From Shewanella corallii (lineage in GTDB: Bacteria > Pseudomonadota > Gammaproteobacteria > Enterobacterales > Shewanellaceae), in NCBI RefSeq assembly GCF_023349125.1, contig NZ_JAKIKT010000001.1:124001-188000 (forward strand): DNA of 64,000 nucleotides. The letters run 5' to 3'. The notes beneath the pieces were generated by a model that worked only from the letters and a program-made list of their open reading frames with translations, had not been told where the DNA came from and did not search any database. The translations under genes were made by a program, and so were the position numbers. Position 1 is the stretch's first letter. Every line of letters begins with the position of its first letter. Below, piece by piece: positions 44,597-54,059 of the stretch.

Positions 44597-45577
44597 ATGG
44601 AGCAGAATCAATTCGTATTGGTTGGTGACGTTGGTGGTACCAATGGTCGGTTCGCGCTGGTACAGCGGGATGGTCAACGTTTTTGCCTGACCCACCAACA
44701 TACCTTGCCCAGCGCTAATGCCGGGTCATTGCTGGAGTTAATCCGTCAGTATCAGGCATTGTTGCCAGAAGATACCAAGGTGGTCGGCGGCTCAATTGCG
44801 GTAGCCGGGCCGGTAAGCAGTACTGGTGCCAACCTGACCAATCTAGGCTGGCGGGTGGTCACCGCAGAGCTTAAGGCCGAACTGGGCCTGAAGCATTTAT
44901 GTTTGCTTAATGACTTTGCCGCTTACGCCAACAGTCTGCCGCTGCTGGCCGCCGCCGAGATCGCCCGTATTAAGCCGGGTAAAGCCGATAAGAGTGCGCC
45001 AGTATTGGTGCTGGGGCCGGGCACTGGCTTTGGTATTTCATCTTTGCATCCTCAAGCCGGTGGCTTTAAGCCGGTTGCCTGTGAAGGTGGCCATATGGCA
45101 CTGGCTTCGAGCAATGAACTGCAGGATGCGGTGGTGCGGCAGCTGCGTACCATGGATGAGTTTGTCAGTGTGGAGACCATATTGTGTGGTCCCGGGCTGG
45201 TAAATCTGTACCGGGCATTGGCCGCTGTCAAAGATGAAGCGATTGAGTTTGAAACTGCTGCCGAGATCAGCAGCGCGGCGATGGATGGCAGCAATGCCCT
45301 GGCCGTGGAAACCCTCTCCCTGTTCTGTCGCTGGCTGGGACAAACCGTTGGCGATCTGGTGATGGCTCATGGTGCTCTGGGTGGCGTGGTGCTGGGTGGC
45401 GGTATTCTTCCCCGTATGCTGGACTTCCTCAAAGAGTCTGAGTTTGTTGACGGCATGTTGGATAAGGGACGTATGTCTGACTATCTCAAGGATGTACCGG
45501 TTCAGTTAGCCATGAAGAGCGACACCGCCCTGACCGGCGCAGCCGCCTGGTATTATCAGAGTAATATGTTCAGTTAA
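44597..45577 (+). CDS. glk: glucokinase
   Basis: 326 residues of the bacterial Glk family. ATP-binding motif [14 protein letters not shown] at the N-terminus; [11 protein letters not shown] with the catalytic Asp; GPGTGFGIS; and CEGGHMAL. Phosphorylates glucose released by the alpha-glucosidases, closing the maltodextrin pathway. Divergent from malR, without a clear MalR site. Its last 8 bases overlap the convergent aroQ. Confidence 0.95.
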   Translation: MEQNQFVLVGDVGGTNGRFALVQRDGQRFCLTHQHTLPSANAGSLLELIRQYQALLPEDTKVVGGSIAVAGPVSSTGANLTNLGWRVVTAELKAELGLKHLCLLNDFAAYANSLPLLAAAEIARIKPGKADKSAPVLVLGPGTGFGISSLHPQAGGFKPVACEGGHMALASSNELQDAVVRQLRTMDEFVSVETILCGPGLVNLYRALAAVKDEAIEFETAAEISSAAMDGSNALAVETLSLFCRWLGQTVGDLVMAHGALGGVVLGGGILPRMLDFLKESEFVDGMLDKGRMSDYLKDVPVQLAMKSDTALTGAAAWYYQSNMFS

Positions 45578-46013
45578 CTGCCAGAGTCCTGACCGCAGCC
45601 CGTAGTGCCAGTTCGTACCCCTGGGTACCCAGGCCACAGATCACGCCGACAGCCACATCTGACAAGTAGGAGTGTTGGCGGAAAGGTTCACGGGCGTGCA
45701 CATTGCTGATGTGCACTTCGATAAAAGGGATGGCAACACCCAGCAGGGCATCGCGCAGAGCGACGCTGGTGTGGGTAAAGGCAGCCGGATTGATAATGAT
45801 AAAGTCGGCATCCGTGTTGTGGATGGCATCGATCAACTCATGTTCGGCATTGGACTGCAGGTGCTCAAGGGAGACATTCAGCGAGCTGGCCACAGATTCC
45901 ACCTGCTCAACCAGTTGGGCCAGTGTCTGGTGACCATATTTTTCCGGCTCACGGCGACCCAGGAGGTTCAGATTGGGGCCATTAAGCAGCAGGATTTTGT
46001 GGCTGGATGTCAT
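45570..46013 (-). CDS. aroQ: type II 3-dehydroquinate dehydratase
   Basis: 147 residues. Markers: [20 protein letters not shown] with the catalytic Tyr and Arg region, [14 protein letters not shown], and [18 protein letters not shown] with the catalytic His. Converts 3-dehydroquinate to 3-dehydroshikimate in the shikimate pathway. Size is normal. It is convergent with glk and not part of the sugar locus. Confidence 0.97.
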   Translation of the reverse strand: MTSSHKILLLNGPNLNLLGRREPEKYGHQTLAQLVEQVESVASSLNVSLEHLQSNAEHELIDAIHNTDADFIIINPAAFTHTSVALRDALLGVAIPFIEVHISNVHAREPFRQHSYLSDVAVGVICGLGTQGYELALRAAVRTLAVN

Positions 46014-46095
46014 TGAGTGCGGTCCTTGGTTCTTGATATGGCTTAATCAAACCAAATGCCACCGCCTTTGTCGATGATTTACCGTTGAAAATTAC

Positions 46096-46512
46096 TTAAT
46101 CAAACTTCTTCTGTTGGCGCATGGCTTTCACGTTGCCGCGCTGCTTTTTGGCGTCGACTCTGCGCCTCTGACTGGCCTTGGTCGCCTTGGTGGGAATGCG
46201 TTTTTTCTGTGTTACGCCAACACTGGCTACCAAAGCAATAAACTGTTGCAGGGCTTCTTCCCGGTTGGCTTCCTGACTGCGGGATTGCTGGCACTTGATA
46301 ATGATCCTGCCACTTTGGGTAATGCGATGGTCGCTTTTGGCCAGCAGGCGCTCCTGATACATCTCTGGCAGGGAGGAACCCCGAATCTCAAAGATTAGCT
46401 GTGCTGCGGTGGACACCTTATTGATGTGCTGGCCTCCGGCGCCGCTGGCCCGGATAAACTGCCATTGAATTTCATTTTCCGGCAGGAATACACGGTTTGA
46501 GATTTTTATCAT
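46096..46512 (-). CDS. arfB: alternative ribosome-rescue factor ArfB (YaeJ)
   Basis: 138 residues from the ATG at 46512, which gives an N-terminus (IKISNRVFLPENEIQWQFIR) aligned with E. coli ArfB; the longer frame to 46569 adds 19 unlikely residues. Catalytic GGQ at 26-28 (ASGAGGQHINKVSTA) and a basic C-terminal tail (about 105-138) that enters the ribosomal mRNA channel. Hydrolyses peptidyl-tRNA on stalled ribosomes. No good ribosome site is visible. Confidence 0.95.
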   Translation of the reverse strand: MIKISNRVFLPENEIQWQFIRASGAGGQHINKVSTAAQLIFEIRGSSLPEMYQERLLAKSDHRITQSGRIIIKCQQSRSQEANREEALQQFIALVASVGVTQKKRIPTKATKASQRRRVDAKKQRGNVKAMRQQKKFD

Positions 46513-46604
46513 GGATATGCTAGTTTGCCGTATCAGTTTCGCTGAGTTGGTTTTACTGCAGCGAAGCATACCAGTTTCGCAGTCTCTTTTGGGGGAAACG
46601 CCCT

Positions 46605-46976
46605 ATGCTATGCCAGATTCAGGATATTGCCAAAGGGGTAATCAGCCTGTTTGTCAGTGGTCGAATATCCAACGAGGATTATGTTCAGTGTCTCCTGCCT
46701 TTGATGGAAAGTGCCCGTCAGCAGGGAGAGAAAGTGTGCCTGTATATCGAGGCCGATGTGTTGCTCGAGGGATGGGAGGTGCTGGTGTCACCGGACGTCA
46801 GTCAGCAACCTTTGCCGCCTCTGGACGCCCTGGTATTCGTTGGTGGCCCCGACTGGGTTGGCAATGCTGTACATCTGCTTGGTCCATTTTTGAATGGCGA
46901 TATTGCCTGGTTTCCGCTGGAGAAAAAACAGGACGCCAGAGAGTGGATTTCACTAAGAAGTCAGACAAATTGTTGA
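46605..46976 (+). CDS. STAS/SEC14 (SpoIIAA-like) domain protein
   Basis: 123 residues covering a single SpoIIAA-like domain: GRISNEDYVQCLLPLMESAR, VCLYIEADVLLEGWEV, ALVFVGGPDWVG, then IAWFPLEKKQDAREWI, the usual ending. GGGGGAAA precedes the ATG. Members occur in many gammaproteobacteria without a firm role; the fold is a small lipid- or protein-binding one. Cytoplasmic. Confidence 0.85.
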   Translation: MLCQIQDIAKGVISLFVSGRISNEDYVQCLLPLMESARQQGEKVCLYIEADVLLEGWEVLVSPDVSQQPLPPLDALVFVGGPDWVGNAVHLLGPFLNGDIAWFPLEKKQDAREWISLRSQTNC

Positions 46977-47036
46977 TAAATTGAGTTAGTATTGACGCGC
47001 CGATGAGATTTTTAATCTTCAAAAAAGGAAAACGAG

Positions 47037-47207
47037 ATGAAATCAGTTAAAGCTTTGCTGGCAGCCCTGTCAGTAATGACCCTGTTGGCGGCCTGTGCAC
47101 CTGAAGTAGGCAGTGAAGCCTGGTGCAAAGAGATGAAAGAGAAGCCAAAGGGTGACTGGACTGCCAATGAAGCGGCGGATTACACCAAGCACTGTGTATT
47201 TAACTAA
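47037..47207 (+). CDS. small DUF3012-type lipoprotein
   Basis: 56 residues. Lipoprotein signal ending LLAAC (Cys 20), then APEVGSEAWCKEMKEKPKG, followed by DWTANEAADYTKHCVFN. This matches the DUF3012 family of tiny lipoproteins known mainly from Shewanella and Vibrio relatives. Two further cysteines (about residues 30 and 53) may form a disulfide. AAAGGAAAA lies before the ATG, and a good terminator follows. Function unknown. Confidence 0.85.
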   Translation: MKSVKALLAALSVMTLLAACAPEVGSEAWCKEMKEKPKGDWTANEAADYTKHCVFN

Positions 47208-47215
47208 ATCGCTGT

Positions 47216-47246
47216 AAAAGCCTCTGTTTAACAGGGGCTTTTGTTT
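47216..47246 (+). terminator. terminator of the DUF3012 lipoprotein
   Basis: AAAAGCCTCTG (47216-47226) pairs with CAGGGGCTTTT (47232-47242) with one T-G pair, loop TTTAA, then a T-run. Confidence 0.88.
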
Positions 47247-47395
47247 TTGCAGTCACCAGCTTGTGTTGATCTTGTTCACAGCCCGAGTGCTGATAAGTCT
47301 AAAAACTTCTCAAAAGACTTGTTGTTCGGGAACTCGCGCCTACAATCCGGGTCTGTTAAATTAATTACTCTTTATCAACTTCAGGACAGCATTAA

Positions 47396-47836
47396 GTGCT
47401 TAATTCGGTCTCACAGGGAATGCACAAACTGGCGCGGGCAATGATTGCCATCGTGCTGTTGCAGTTTGCTGCCGCCAACCTGGGAGCCCATCAGCTGCAC
47501 GCTGGTAGCCCTGAAGATGAAGATATTGAACATGCTCACCTGCACTTTGTGGCTCCGGTGCAAACCCTGGAGCAGTGCGTAGATTGTGTCTGTGAACCGG
47601 ACAACCCGGATCCTAGGCATGTGCTGGAACACAGCAAGGACGAACACCAGCATCTGGTGACAGAGCTTAAGCAGTTCGATCTGTGTCTGGACTGCCAGTG
47701 TCATGGTGGCGTCGTCAGTATGTTGTCCTATGTATCCGCCTTGCCGGATGCTCAACCTGAGTTTATTTCCCCTTTCAGCGATGGCCTGTATCTGCCTCCT
47801 TTGGTGCAGCCTGACTATCGCCCTCCTATCGCCTGA
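47396..47836 (+). CDS. exported Cys/His-rich protein heading a metal-efflux operon
   Basis: 146 residues from a GTG (ATG at 47420 is alternative, but its AGGGA is too close). Signal peptide (ARAMIAIVLLQFAAANLGA). The mature part is acidic and metal-ligand rich: HAHLHF, CVDCVCEPD, HVLEHSKDEHQHL, and CLDCQCHGG, that is two CxDCxC motifs separated by His clusters. I do not know a named family. It stands 183 bp before, and co-oriented with, the CzcCBA-type genes; a periplasmic metal-binding or sensing role is a reasonable inference. The gap to the next gene shows nothing clear. Confidence 0.75.
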   Translation: MLNSVSQGMHKLARAMIAIVLLQFAAANLGAHQLHAGSPEDEDIEHAHLHFVAPVQTLEQCVDCVCEPDNPDPRHVLEHSKDEHQHLVTELKQFDLCLDCQCHGGVVSMLSYVSALPDAQPEFISPFSDGLYLPPLVQPDYRPPIA

Positions 47837-48019
47837 TCCCAACTCAAAATCCAAATATTCAGTGTGCGTTGACCTCAACCCATAAGGTCGCCTTGCGTCC
47901 GGGTGTAGGTATTGAACTTGAATTTGATCTGATGTGAATGAGCCCTGTGCGTCTGTACAAGGCAATACATAGTCATATCCGCACACTGCCAAAAATGCTT
48001 TTTTGAAACAGGATTGGTT

Positions 48020-49372
48020 ATGAAGAAAACCATTTTGGCTATGGCGTTGGTGGGACTGTTTGGCAGCCCCATAGCGTCTCAAAGCTGGGCCGCATCAAGC
48101 TTGGCCGCATCGGCCTCCAGCGCTATGGCCGGATTGCCCGGTGATATGGCACCGGCTCAACACCATAGTGCAGAGTACAGAGCAGCAGTCTCCCATGAGT
48201 GGACAGTTCAACTGCTTGAAAACATCAATAAGCTGCCGGAAATGGCGGCACAGCAGGCTCGTGCCCGTCAACTGGGCTTCGAGCTGGAGGCGGCCTCTCA
48301 GGCGGTTTACAACCCGGAGCTGGGCCTTAGTTATGTCAATGGCCCTGAAGATACCTATGGTATCGAGTTGAGTCAGACCATCGATTGGGGAGACAAGTCC
48401 GGTAATGCCCGCAGTCAGGCCTTGCTAACGCAGCAGATTGCCCAGCTGGAGATGAAGCTGGAGCGTAGTCGTCTGCTGGGTGACTCCCTGAGTGCCTTGA
48501 TTGAGCAGCGCCTGCGTAACAAGGAGCTGGCGTTTGCCCGTCAGCAGCTGGAATACGCAGGTACTCAGCTTGAGATTGCCCGTCAGCGGGTTGCCGCCGG
48601 AGATATCTCCCAGGCTGAGTTGGAGCTGATGTCCATGGAGCTGGCCGGTAACAGTGCCGACTATGCCATGGCTGAGCAGGCCGCGCTGGCGGCAGATATT
48701 CAGGTGATGTCCCTGCTGGGAGCTGAGTCTCAGTCGTTCTCCGATTTTCTGCCGCTGATCTCCATCGATGGCTTTGCGGCTGTGGATATGCAGTTACCTG
48801 CGCTGGAACTGGTTTACAAGCAGGTGCAGCTGGCCAAATCTCAGGCTGCAGTTTCCCGCAGTGATAACAGTATCGACCCAACTATCAGCCTGAGTGCTGA
48901 GCGGGATGGCGATGATAATAAATTCGGTATCGGTGTTTCTGTGCCGCTGCAGGTGCGCAACAGCTACCGGGATGTCAGCGCCGCAGCGGATGAGGCGGTG
49001 ACAGTCGCCGAGCAGGGTTACCTGTCCACCGAGCGTTTGCTCAAACAACAACACAAGCAATTCCAAATGAGTGTGCCCAGATTGCAGGAGCGATATGGCG
49101 ACTGGCAGCAGCTGGCATTTTCTGCCGGCTCTCAGGCCGCGAGCTCTCTGGGCCAGCAGTGGCAGCTGGGTGATATCAGTACCAGCGACTATCTGCAAAG
49201 CCGACGTCAGCTATCCGCCAACTATCTGGTGGGACTGCAGCTGGAAACCGCCATTTACCAAAGCTGGATCGACTGGCTGGCGGTATCGGGTCAACTGGAA
49301 ACATTCATTCTCAAGCTGGCCTCTCAAGCCCAAACCCAAGCTCAAACCCAATCAGGGCCGCTGGCTGAATAA
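48020..49372 (+). CDS. outer-membrane efflux protein (CzcC/TolC family)
   Basis: 450 residues from the ATG at 48020 (AGGA 6-7 nt upstream). Signal peptide ends near SQSWA. Long helical repeats of the outer-membrane efflux family: AVYNPELGLSYVNGPEDTYGI-like start (NPELGLSY), GIELSQTIDWGDKSGNARS, ARQRVAAGDISQAELELMSM, and in the second half ISLSAERDGDDNKFGIGVSV, GDISTSDYLQSRRQ. Forms the outer channel for the RND pump encoded downstream. Confidence 0.92.
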   Translation: MKKTILAMALVGLFGSPIASQSWAASSLAASASSAMAGLPGDMAPAQHHSAEYRAAVSHEWTVQLLENINKLPEMAAQQARARQLGFELEAASQAVYNPELGLSYVNGPEDTYGIELSQTIDWGDKSGNARSQALLTQQIAQLEMKLERSRLLGDSLSALIEQRLRNKELAFARQQLEYAGTQLEIARQRVAAGDISQAELELMSMELAGNSADYAMAEQAALAADIQVMSLLGAESQSFSDFLPLISIDGFAAVDMQLPALELVYKQVQLAKSQAAVSRSDNSIDPTISLSAERDGDDNKFGIGVSVPLQVRNSYRDVSAAADEAVTVAEQGYLSTERLLKQQHKQFQMSVPRLQERYGDWQQLAFSAGSQAASSLGQQWQLGDISTSDYLQSRRQLSANYLVGLQLETAIYQSWIDWLAVSGQLETFILKLASQAQTQAQTQSGPLAE

Positions 49373-49384
49373 AGGAATTGCATC

Positions 49385-50587
49385 ATGAAAACCAATAATC
49401 AAATCAAACTGTCTGCTGTTGCCCTGGCTCTGACCTTGAGTATGGCGCTGTCCTTATCCTTTACTCCTGCAGTGATTGCAGGTCCGGGCCATGGTCATGG
49501 TCCTGAGGAGGCAGAGGTCAAAGAGGGTGAAGATGACCATGGTCTGCACCTGAGTGCCGAGCAGATGCAACTGGCGTCTATCAAGCTGATGCCTGTGGCT
49601 GAGCAGGCATTCAGCCTGGACTCAGTGGCAACGGCTACCCTGACTGTAGACAGAGACAAGACAGTGACCCTGGCACCACAACTGGATGTGCGGGTGTTGG
49701 CCCGTCATGTGGTGCCGGGTCAGGAAGTTAAAACCGGTGAAGCGCTGCTGACGCTGGGCGGCGCCGCCGTGGCGCAGGCCCAGGCGGATTACATTAATGC
49801 CGCAGCCGAGTGGAAGCGGGTCAGCAGTATGGACAAGAGTGCTGTCAGCGCCAGTCGTCGCCTGCAGGCCCAGGTCGATGCTGAGCTAAAGCGTGCCATT
49901 TTGCAGTCTTTGAAGATGACGCCAGCCCAAATTAAAACCCTCGAAAGTCGCCCACAATCCATTGGTCAATATCAACTGTTGGCGCCGATTGATGGTCGCG
50001 TGCAGCAGGATGTGGCCCAGCGTGGTCAGGTGTTTGCTGCAGGTACTGCCTTGATGCAGCTGACCAATGAGTCATTCCTCTGGGTTGAGGCTCAGTTGAC
50101 GCCTATGCAGGCCGAGGAGTTACAAGTCGGTGCCAAAGCCATGGTGCGCGTGGGTGATAAATTGCTGCCCGCCGAAATCATAGGTCGCTCCCATGAGCTG
50201 AATGCGGTGACCCGCACCGAGCAGGTGCTGGCACGTTTGCATAACCCGGGACATGTGTTGCATGCCGGTCAGTTTGCTGAACTCTACTTTAAGCAGGCTG
50301 TTGCCAACGCCACAGCCGATTCAAACAGCGGTAGCGAAGGTCCAAAGAGCGATAGTCATGGTGTAGTACTGCCAGATGCGGCGCTGACCCGCAGCAGTGA
50401 CGGTCACTGGCAGGTGTTTGTGGCCGAGGGCGATGGCTTTGAGGCCAAAGAGGTAACAGTGCTGGAGCGTCAGCGGGGCATGAACCTGGTCATGGGTCTG
50501 CACCATGATGAGCAGGTGGTGGTATCCGGCGCCTTCTTCCTGGCATCAGAGCAGGCCAAGTCTGGCTTTGATATCCACAATCACTAA
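49385..50587 (+). CDS. RND efflux periplasmic adaptor (CzcB/CusB family)
   Basis: 400 residues with a signal peptide, then a His-rich mature N-terminus (GPGHGHGPEEAEVKEGEDDH) typical of metal-efflux adaptors. Membrane-fusion parts: VRVLARHVVPGQEVKTGEAL, a helical hairpin, QYQLLAPIDGRVQQDVAQRG, and VVVSGAFFLASEQAKSG at the end. AAGGAA lies upstream of the ATG, 12 nt after the outer-membrane gene. Joins the RND pump and the outer channel. Confidence 0.93.
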   Translation: MKTNNQIKLSAVALALTLSMALSLSFTPAVIAGPGHGHGPEEAEVKEGEDDHGLHLSAEQMQLASIKLMPVAEQAFSLDSVATATLTVDRDKTVTLAPQLDVRVLARHVVPGQEVKTGEALLTLGGAAVAQAQADYINAAAEWKRVSSMDKSAVSASRRLQAQVDAELKRAILQSLKMTPAQIKTLESRPQSIGQYQLLAPIDGRVQQDVAQRGQVFAAGTALMQLTNESFLWVEAQLTPMQAEELQVGAKAMVRVGDKLLPAEIIGRSHELNAVTRTEQVLARLHNPGHVLHAGQFAELYFKQAVANATADSNSGSEGPKSDSHGVVLPDAALTRSSDGHWQVFVAEGDGFEAKEVTVLERQRGMNLVMGLHHDEQVVVSGAFFLASEQAKSGFDIHNH

Positions 50588-50610
50588 GGCGCAGCGCTGA
50601 GGCAAGCAAT

Positions 50611-53600
50611 ATGTTGAATAACTTGATTCAGGTGGCAGTGCGCCACCGTTTGCTGGTGTTGTTGGCGTTGGTTTCAGCCCTTATCGCCAGTGTCTTTATT
50701 CTGCCGAGGTTGAATCTGGATGCGTTTCCCGATGTGACCAATGTACAGGTAACTGTTAATACCGCGGCTGAAGGTCTGGCGGCGGAAGAGGTGGAGAAGC
50801 TGATCACCTATCCGGTGGAGTCGGCCATGTACGCGCTGCCGGAAGTCACGGAAGTGCGCTCTCTGTCCCGCACGGGCCTGTCTATTGTTACTGTGGTGTT
50901 TGCCGAGGGCACAGATATCTATTTTGCCCGTCAGCAGGTGTTTGAGCAGTTGCAGGCGGCCAAGGAGATGATCCCATCAGGTGTGGGTGTGCCTGAAATC
51001 GGCCCCAATACCTCAGGCCTGGGGCAGGTGTATCAGTACATTCTGCGGGCGGATAAAACCTCCGGTGTGAGCTCTGATGAACTGCGCAGTCTCAATGACT
51101 ATCTGGTGAAGCTGATTTTGATGCCGGTTGGCGGCGTCACAGATGTGCTCTCCTTCGGTGGTCATGTGCGTCAGTATCAGGTGCAGGTAGATCCCAACTT
51201 GCTGCTCAGCTATGGCCTGAGCATGGAGGATGTGACTGCGGCGCTGGAGAGCAATAACCGCAACGCCGGTGGCTGGTTTATGGATCAGGGCCAGGAGCAG
51301 CTGGTGGTGCGGGGTTATGGTCTGCTGCCCTCCGGTGATGCCGGGCTGGAAGCTATCGGCCAGATCCCGCTGACCGAATCGGCAGGCACCCCGGTGCGGG
51401 TGGCCGATATTGCCAGAGTGGATTATGGCTCTGAGATCCGTGTGGGCGCAGTGACCATGACCCGCAAGGCCGATAATGGCGAGGTAGAAAACTTAGGTGA
51501 AGTGGTTGCCGGTGTGGTGCTTAAGCGTATGGGCGCCAACACCAAGGCCACCATTGATGATATCGCCGAGCGGGTGCAGTTGATCCAGCAATCTCTGCCT
51601 GAGGGTGTGCACTTTGAAGTGTTTTACGATCAGTCGGATCTGGTGAAAACCGCGGTGACCACAGTAGCCGATGCCTTGCTGATGGCCTTTGTGTTCATTC
51701 TGGTGGTGCTGGCGCTGTTTTTAGTGAATATCCGCGCCACTGTGTTGGTGCTGCTGTCGATCCCTGTGTCTATCGCGCTGGCGTTGATGGTGATGAGCTA
51801 CTTTGGCATGTCGGCTAACCTGATGTCACTGGGTGGCCTGGCCGTGGCTATCGGTATGCTGGTAGACGGCTCTGTGGTGATGGTGGAGAACATCTTTAAA
51901 CACCTCTCTCATGCTACTAATACCGAAGGAAAGGAGTCAGTGGCTCAGCGAGTGCTGACAGCCGCCCGCGAGGTATGCAGTCCGGTATTCTTCGCGACTG
52001 CCATTATTATCGTGGTATTCGCGCCCCTGTTCGCTCTGGAAGGGGTTGAGGGCAAGATGTTCCAGCCGATGGCCGTCAGTATCATCCTGGCGATGATCTC
52101 TGCCCTTGCTGTTGCCCTGATTGTGGTGCCTGCGCTGGCAGTATATCTGTTCAAGCGTGGGGTAACCGTTCGTCGCAGTCCATTGCTGGAGCCACTGGAA
52201 GCGGGCTATCGCAAGCTGCTGAAGGGTGCCATGAACAAGCCCAGGCTGGTGCTGGGCAGCGCCCTGGTGATGTTTGGTTTGAGTATGGCGCTGCTGCCAC
52301 GTCTGGGGACTGAGTTTGTGCCTGAGCTGGAAGAGGGCACCATCAACCTGCGAGTGACGTTGGCACCGACGGCCAGTTTGCAAACCGCCCTGGATGTGGC
52401 ACCACATCTGGAAGCCATTTTGATGGACTTCCCTGAGGTGGAATATGCTCTGAGCCGTATCGGTGCGGCCGAGCTGGGGGGCGATCCTGAGCCGGTATCC
52501 AATATCGAAATCTATATCGGTCTAAAGCCAATGGAGGAGTGGACTTCGGCGTCCAATCGTCAGGAACTGCAACACCTGATGCAGGACAAACTAAGTGTGT
52601 TCCCGGGCCTGCTGTATACCTTCTCTCAGCCCATCGCCACCCGAGTGGATGAGTTGCTGTCCGGGGTAAAAGCCCAGCTGGCGATTAAGCTGTTTGGGCC
52701 TGATCTGGATGTGCTGTCCAGTAAAGGTCAGCAACTGGCTGAGCTGGTGGCAACCATTCCCGGCACGGCCGATGTGTCGCTGGAGCAGGTGACGGGTGAA
52801 GCCCAGTTGGTGGTGCGTCCCAAGCGCGACATGCTGGCCCGTTATGGCATCAGTGTGGATGAGGTGATGAGCCTGGTCAGCAGCGGCATTGGTGGTACCG
52901 AGGCCGGACAGGTGATCGACGGCAACGCCAGATACGATATTCATGTGCGTTTGGCTAAAGAGTTTCGTAATACCCCGGATGCCATCGAAAACCTGCTGCT
53001 GACTGGCCTTAACGGCGCCACTGTGCGCCTGGCTGAAGTGGCCGATGTGGCCGTTGAAATGGCACCCCCCAATATTCGCCGCGACGATGTGCAGCGCCGT
53101 GTGGTCGTGCAGGCCAACGTATCCGGTCGGGATATGGGCTCTGTGGTACAGGATATCTATGCCATTGTGCCCAAAGCAGAGCTGCCTGCGGGTTATACCG
53201 TGATGGTCGGTGGTCAGTATGAAAACCAGCAGCGCGCCCAGCAAAAGCTGATGCTGGTGGTGCCTGTTTCCATCGCTCTGATCGCCCTGCTGCTGTACTT
53301 CTCCTTCGGTAGTGCCCGTCAGGTGGGTCTGATTATGGCTAACGTACCTTTGGCCTTGATTGGTGGTGTATTCGCTCTGTATCTCAGCGGCACTTATCTG
53401 TCGGTGCCAAGCTCAATCGGCTTTATCACATTGTTTGGTGTTGCGGTATTGAACGGTGTGGTGCTGGTGGATGCCATCAACCAACGTAGAAACTCCGGAG
53501 AGAACACCTTCGAGGCGGTATTTGAAGGGACTGCCGGTCGTCTGCGTCCGGTATTGATGACAGCCCTGACATCGGCGCTGGGTCTGATCCCGATTTTGAT

Positions 53601-53754
53601 GTCTTCAGGCATCGGCTCGGAAATCCAAAAGCCGCTGGCGGTTGTGGTTATCGGCGGCCTGTTGAGCTCAACAGCACTGACTCTGCTGGTACTGCCAGCC
53701 CTGTACAACCTGCTTGAGGGTATGCGGTCTGTGTCGAATTCAGCCGAAGGCTGA
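50611..53754 (+). CDS. heavy-metal efflux RND pump (CzcA/CusA family)
   Basis: 1047 residues, the usual size, with 12 membrane segments and two periplasmic loops. Family opening FPDVTNVQVTVNTAAEGLAA and EVEKLITYPVESAM. The segment in TM4 that helps tell metal classes apart reads AIGMLVDGSVVMVEN: it keeps the Asp and Glu of CzcA-type pumps but has Ala-Ile-Gly in place of Asp-Phe-Gly. The metal is therefore uncertain (zinc, cobalt, cadmium, copper or other). Third gene of the operon that starts with the Cys/His-rich protein. Confidence 0.93.
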   Translation: MLNNLIQVAVRHRLLVLLALVSALIASVFILPRLNLDAFPDVTNVQVTVNTAAEGLAAEEVEKLITYPVESAMYALPEVTEVRSLSRTGLSIVTVVFAEGTDIYFARQQVFEQLQAAKEMIPSGVGVPEIGPNTSGLGQVYQYILRADKTSGVSSDELRSLNDYLVKLILMPVGGVTDVLSFGGHVRQYQVQVDPNLLLSYGLSMEDVTAALESNNRNAGGWFMDQGQEQLVVRGYGLLPSGDAGLEAIGQIPLTESAGTPVRVADIARVDYGSEIRVGAVTMTRKADNGEVENLGEVVAGVVLKRMGANTKATIDDIAERVQLIQQSLPEGVHFEVFYDQSDLVKTAVTTVADALLMAFVFILVVLALFLVNIRATVLVLLSIPVSIALALMVMSYFGMSANLMSLGGLAVAIGMLVDGSVVMVENIFKHLSHATNTEGKESVAQRVLTAAREVCSPVFFATAIIIVVFAPLFALEGVEGKMFQPMAVSIILAMISALAVALIVVPALAVYLFKRGVTVRRSPLLEPLEAGYRKLLKGAMNKPRLVLGSALVMFGLSMALLPRLGTEFVPELEEGTINLRVTLAPTASLQTALDVAPHLEAILMDFPEVEYALSRIGAAELGGDPEPVSNIEIYIGLKPMEEWTSASNRQELQHLMQDKLSVFPGLLYTFSQPIATRVDELLSGVKAQLAIKLFGPDLDVLSSKGQQLAELVATIPGTADVSLEQVTGEAQLVVRPKRDMLARYGISVDEVMSLVSSGIGGTEAGQVIDGNARYDIHVRLAKEFRNTPDAIENLLLTGLNGATVRLAEVADVAVEMAPPNIRRDDVQRRVVVQANVSGRDMGSVVQDIYAIVPKAELPAGYTVMVGGQYENQQRAQQKLMLVVPVSIALIALLLYFSFGSARQVGLIMANVPLALIGGVFALYLSGTYLSVPSSIGFITLFGVAVLNGVVLVDAINQRRNSGENTFEAVFEGTAGRLRPVLMTALTSALGLIPILMSSGIGSEIQKPLAVVVIGGLLSSTALTLLVLPALYNLLEGMRSVSNSAEG

Positions 53755-53880
53755 TTTGGGCTGAGTTTTTGAATTACCACTCAAGGACGAGAGAATTTTT
53801 TCGGTTGTGTCTTGCCTCAAGAGATAACACCTTCATCCTGAAAGCCGCAGGAACTGCCTAACCTTCTGTGGATATTGGGT

Positions 53881-53907
53881 AAGGCGCTAAGACTTAGCGC
53901 CTTTTTC
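53881..53907 (+). terminator. terminator of the metal-efflux operon
   Basis: AAGGCGCTAA (53881-53890) pairs perfectly with TTAGCGCCTT (53894-53903), loop GAC, followed by T5. Confidence 0.93.
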
Positions 53908-54059
53908 TTTTCCTTATCGTCGGAAATGACCTCTTTTCTTCAGCTAAAGAGTTGCCTGCCAGTTCTGTGTTTCTCAGTCGCCAGAAAGGGTGTTTCCTTC
54001 TAGCAGAGTTGTCTGCAAGTTTTCAGTATTGAAATCCATGCTGGATTTCGCCGTTGGCT

